Of a stretch of 64,000 bases of DNA, positions 63,117 through 64,000 are shown piece by piece (the stretch's first letter is position 1; each line of letters begins with the position of its first letter). Under the pieces are notes generated by a model, which saw nothing but the letters and a program-made list of their open reading frames with translations, was not told the DNA's origin and did not search any database. A program made the position numbers and the translations under genes. Source of the DNA: a bacterium (GTDB taxonomy: Bacteria > JAJVIF01); contig JAJVIF010000001.1 in NCBI GenBank assembly GCA_022072165.1, positions 771,353-835,352 of the forward strand. Reading direction: 5' to 3'.

Positions 63117-63147
63117 TTGACCGGAGCCGTGAGACGTGGCGTAGTAT
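63117..63147 (+). promoter_or_regulatory. Possible promoter of the last lipoprotein gene
   Basis: TTGACC (63117-63122) and TAGTAT (63142-63147) are 19 bases apart, just after the terminator. Spacing is longer than ideal; TATCAT at 63145-63150 is an overlapping alternative -10. Confidence 0.4.
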
Positions 63148-63208
63148 CATCGTTAGGTCGCTGTTCCCCCAGTCCTGAACCCTGGATCCACCACCTGAGG
63201 TCTCTTCC

Positions 63209-64000
63209 ATGCGCGACTGCTGGTACCCGGTGAGCCTGCTGCTCCCGTTGTTGCTGTTGGCCTGTTCTGCCGCGGGGCCATCCGCCCCGCAGACAGAGTT
63301 GGACCCGGCAGCGACCGCTGTTCCCCAGGTCTGGCAGCCCGCTGATGATCTGCAAGTCTTTCTTCCGGGCTACTACGAGCTCGCCTGGCAGCCCTCCGGC
63401 GAAGTGGCAACCTCGTGGTTACCGACACGGGGGCTCCAGCAGACCGATGATCTGTATGACCTGAGTGTCGCGCCGTTCTTCACGAAGCAGATGCTGCAGG
63501 CGGTCCGGGTCGATCGACAACCGCAGGAAGTACGGGTGTCGTTCCGGGTCACCCATCCATTTGCCGCACCGACCAGTCTCGATGCACCTCCCAGCGGACG
63601 GAATCGCGCCGATCTGGGCATCGCTGCCCGGCTGCTGGTGCTGCTGGATGCGAATCCGGCGACCGATGGCTACTTTGCGCCGCCTAACCGGGTCATCGCG
63701 CAGACCGGCCTGATTTCCAACGCCGACGGCTACTGGGCTCCCCGGGGTATCCTCGCTCCCCCGCAACCCCTCAGCGCCACGGCATTTCCGTACAAGCTGG
63801 TCGTGGATGAAATGCTGGACAACCGTCTGGCTCATTCCAACGGCGGGCAGGTGACTGGCAATTACGATCCGGTCGAAGGCTGGACCCGGGCGACTATGGG
63901 TCCGGATCTGGCAGGCTGGACGGGCTACGGGGTCCTGCATCAGGGGCAAGCGGCGGAAGTGACGATCGCGTTCGATGCCGTCCAGTTGCAGGCGAGCGGC
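63209..64000 (+). CDS. Lipoprotein, third member of the paralogous family (3' partial)
   Basis: The frame begins at ATG 63209 (TGAGG upstream) and is open to the window end, 264 codons. The signal peptide ends LLLLAC. Family motifs are present in order: YDLSVAPFF, THPFAAPTS, RNRADLGIAAR, ISNADGYW, VVDEMLDNRLAHSNGG, TGNYDPVEGW, MGPDLAGWTGYGVLHQGQA. It is closer to the 60080 gene than to the 42429 gene and was probably made by tandem duplication, with a terminator and promoter between copies. Confidence 0.8.
   Translation, partial: MRDCWYPVSLLLPLLLLACSAAGPSAPQTELDPAATAVPQVWQPADDLQVFLPGYYELAWQPSGEVATSWLPTRGLQQTDDLYDLSVAPFFTKQMLQAVRVDRQPQEVRVSFRVTHPFAAPTSLDAPPSGRNRADLGIAARLLVLLDANPATDGYFAPPNRVIAQTGLISNADGYWAPRGILAPPQPLSATAFPYKLVVDEMLDNRLAHSNGGQVTGNYDPVEGWTRATMGPDLAGWTGYGVLHQGQAAEVTIAFDAVQLQASG

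Overview
The window is G+C-rich bacterial chromosome (roughly 60-65% by eye) and almost fully coding. It holds about 44 protein genes and no rRNA, recognisable tRNA, CRISPR array, transposase or phage gene. The gene set (FtsA/FtsZ, DnaG, RecO, MutS2, Dxs, RpsO/Pnp, a split transketolase, many lipoproteins and a type IV prepilin) fits a free-living diderm-like bacterium. No marker assigns a phylum with confidence. Several genes have a TANNNT -10 box 6-7 bases before the start codon, which points to leaderless mRNAs as in Deinococcus or actinobacteria. An under-sampled, uncultivated lineage is plausible.

Layout. 1-3700: CopA-type copper ATPase (5' end outside the window), then a Rieske/cytochrome b pair. 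3736-6671: hutU-hutI of histidine degradation. 6685-8022 (minus): a protein with an HExxH site. 8150-13035: small membrane protein, large prepilin, CinA-like protein, large secreted protein. 13130-18765: a DHH/CBS/CCA-adding-type fusion and two CNNM/CorC-like CBS proteins. 18762-25330: recO, dNTPase, dnaG, ftsA, ftsZ. 25420-27009: radical SAM protein. 27014-29170 (minus): lysine 2,3-aminomutase and an ATP-grasp ligase behind a long structured leader. 29689-31537: split transketolase. 31618-33135: TroA-like lipoprotein.

33151-42290 (minus): mutS2, dxs, a small membrane protein, a Cys-rich secreted protein coupled to a lipoprotein and preceded by a 12-bp tandem repeat, and a UvrD-type helicase. 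42429-45452: large lipoprotein with PKD-like domains and a repeat region. 45456-49586 (minus): M16 peptidase, pnp, rpsO. 49725-54996 (minus): PseG-like protein, ATP-grasp enzyme, glycosyltransferase and Wzz-like protein, a probable surface-polysaccharide cluster. 55105-56747 (minus): FAD oxidoreductase and membrane protein. 56843-59883: hydrolase-like lipoprotein, secreted protein (minus) and an EndoU-like secreted nuclease. 60080-64000: two more members of the large lipoprotein family.

The least conventional items are: a cytochrome b that appears to lack one high-potential heme ligand; the kamA/ATP-grasp pair with its structured leader; the three-member lipoprotein family; the standalone secreted EndoU-like protein; the Cys-rich/lipoprotein pair behind a repeat-bearing leader; and the recurrent leaderless promoter layout.
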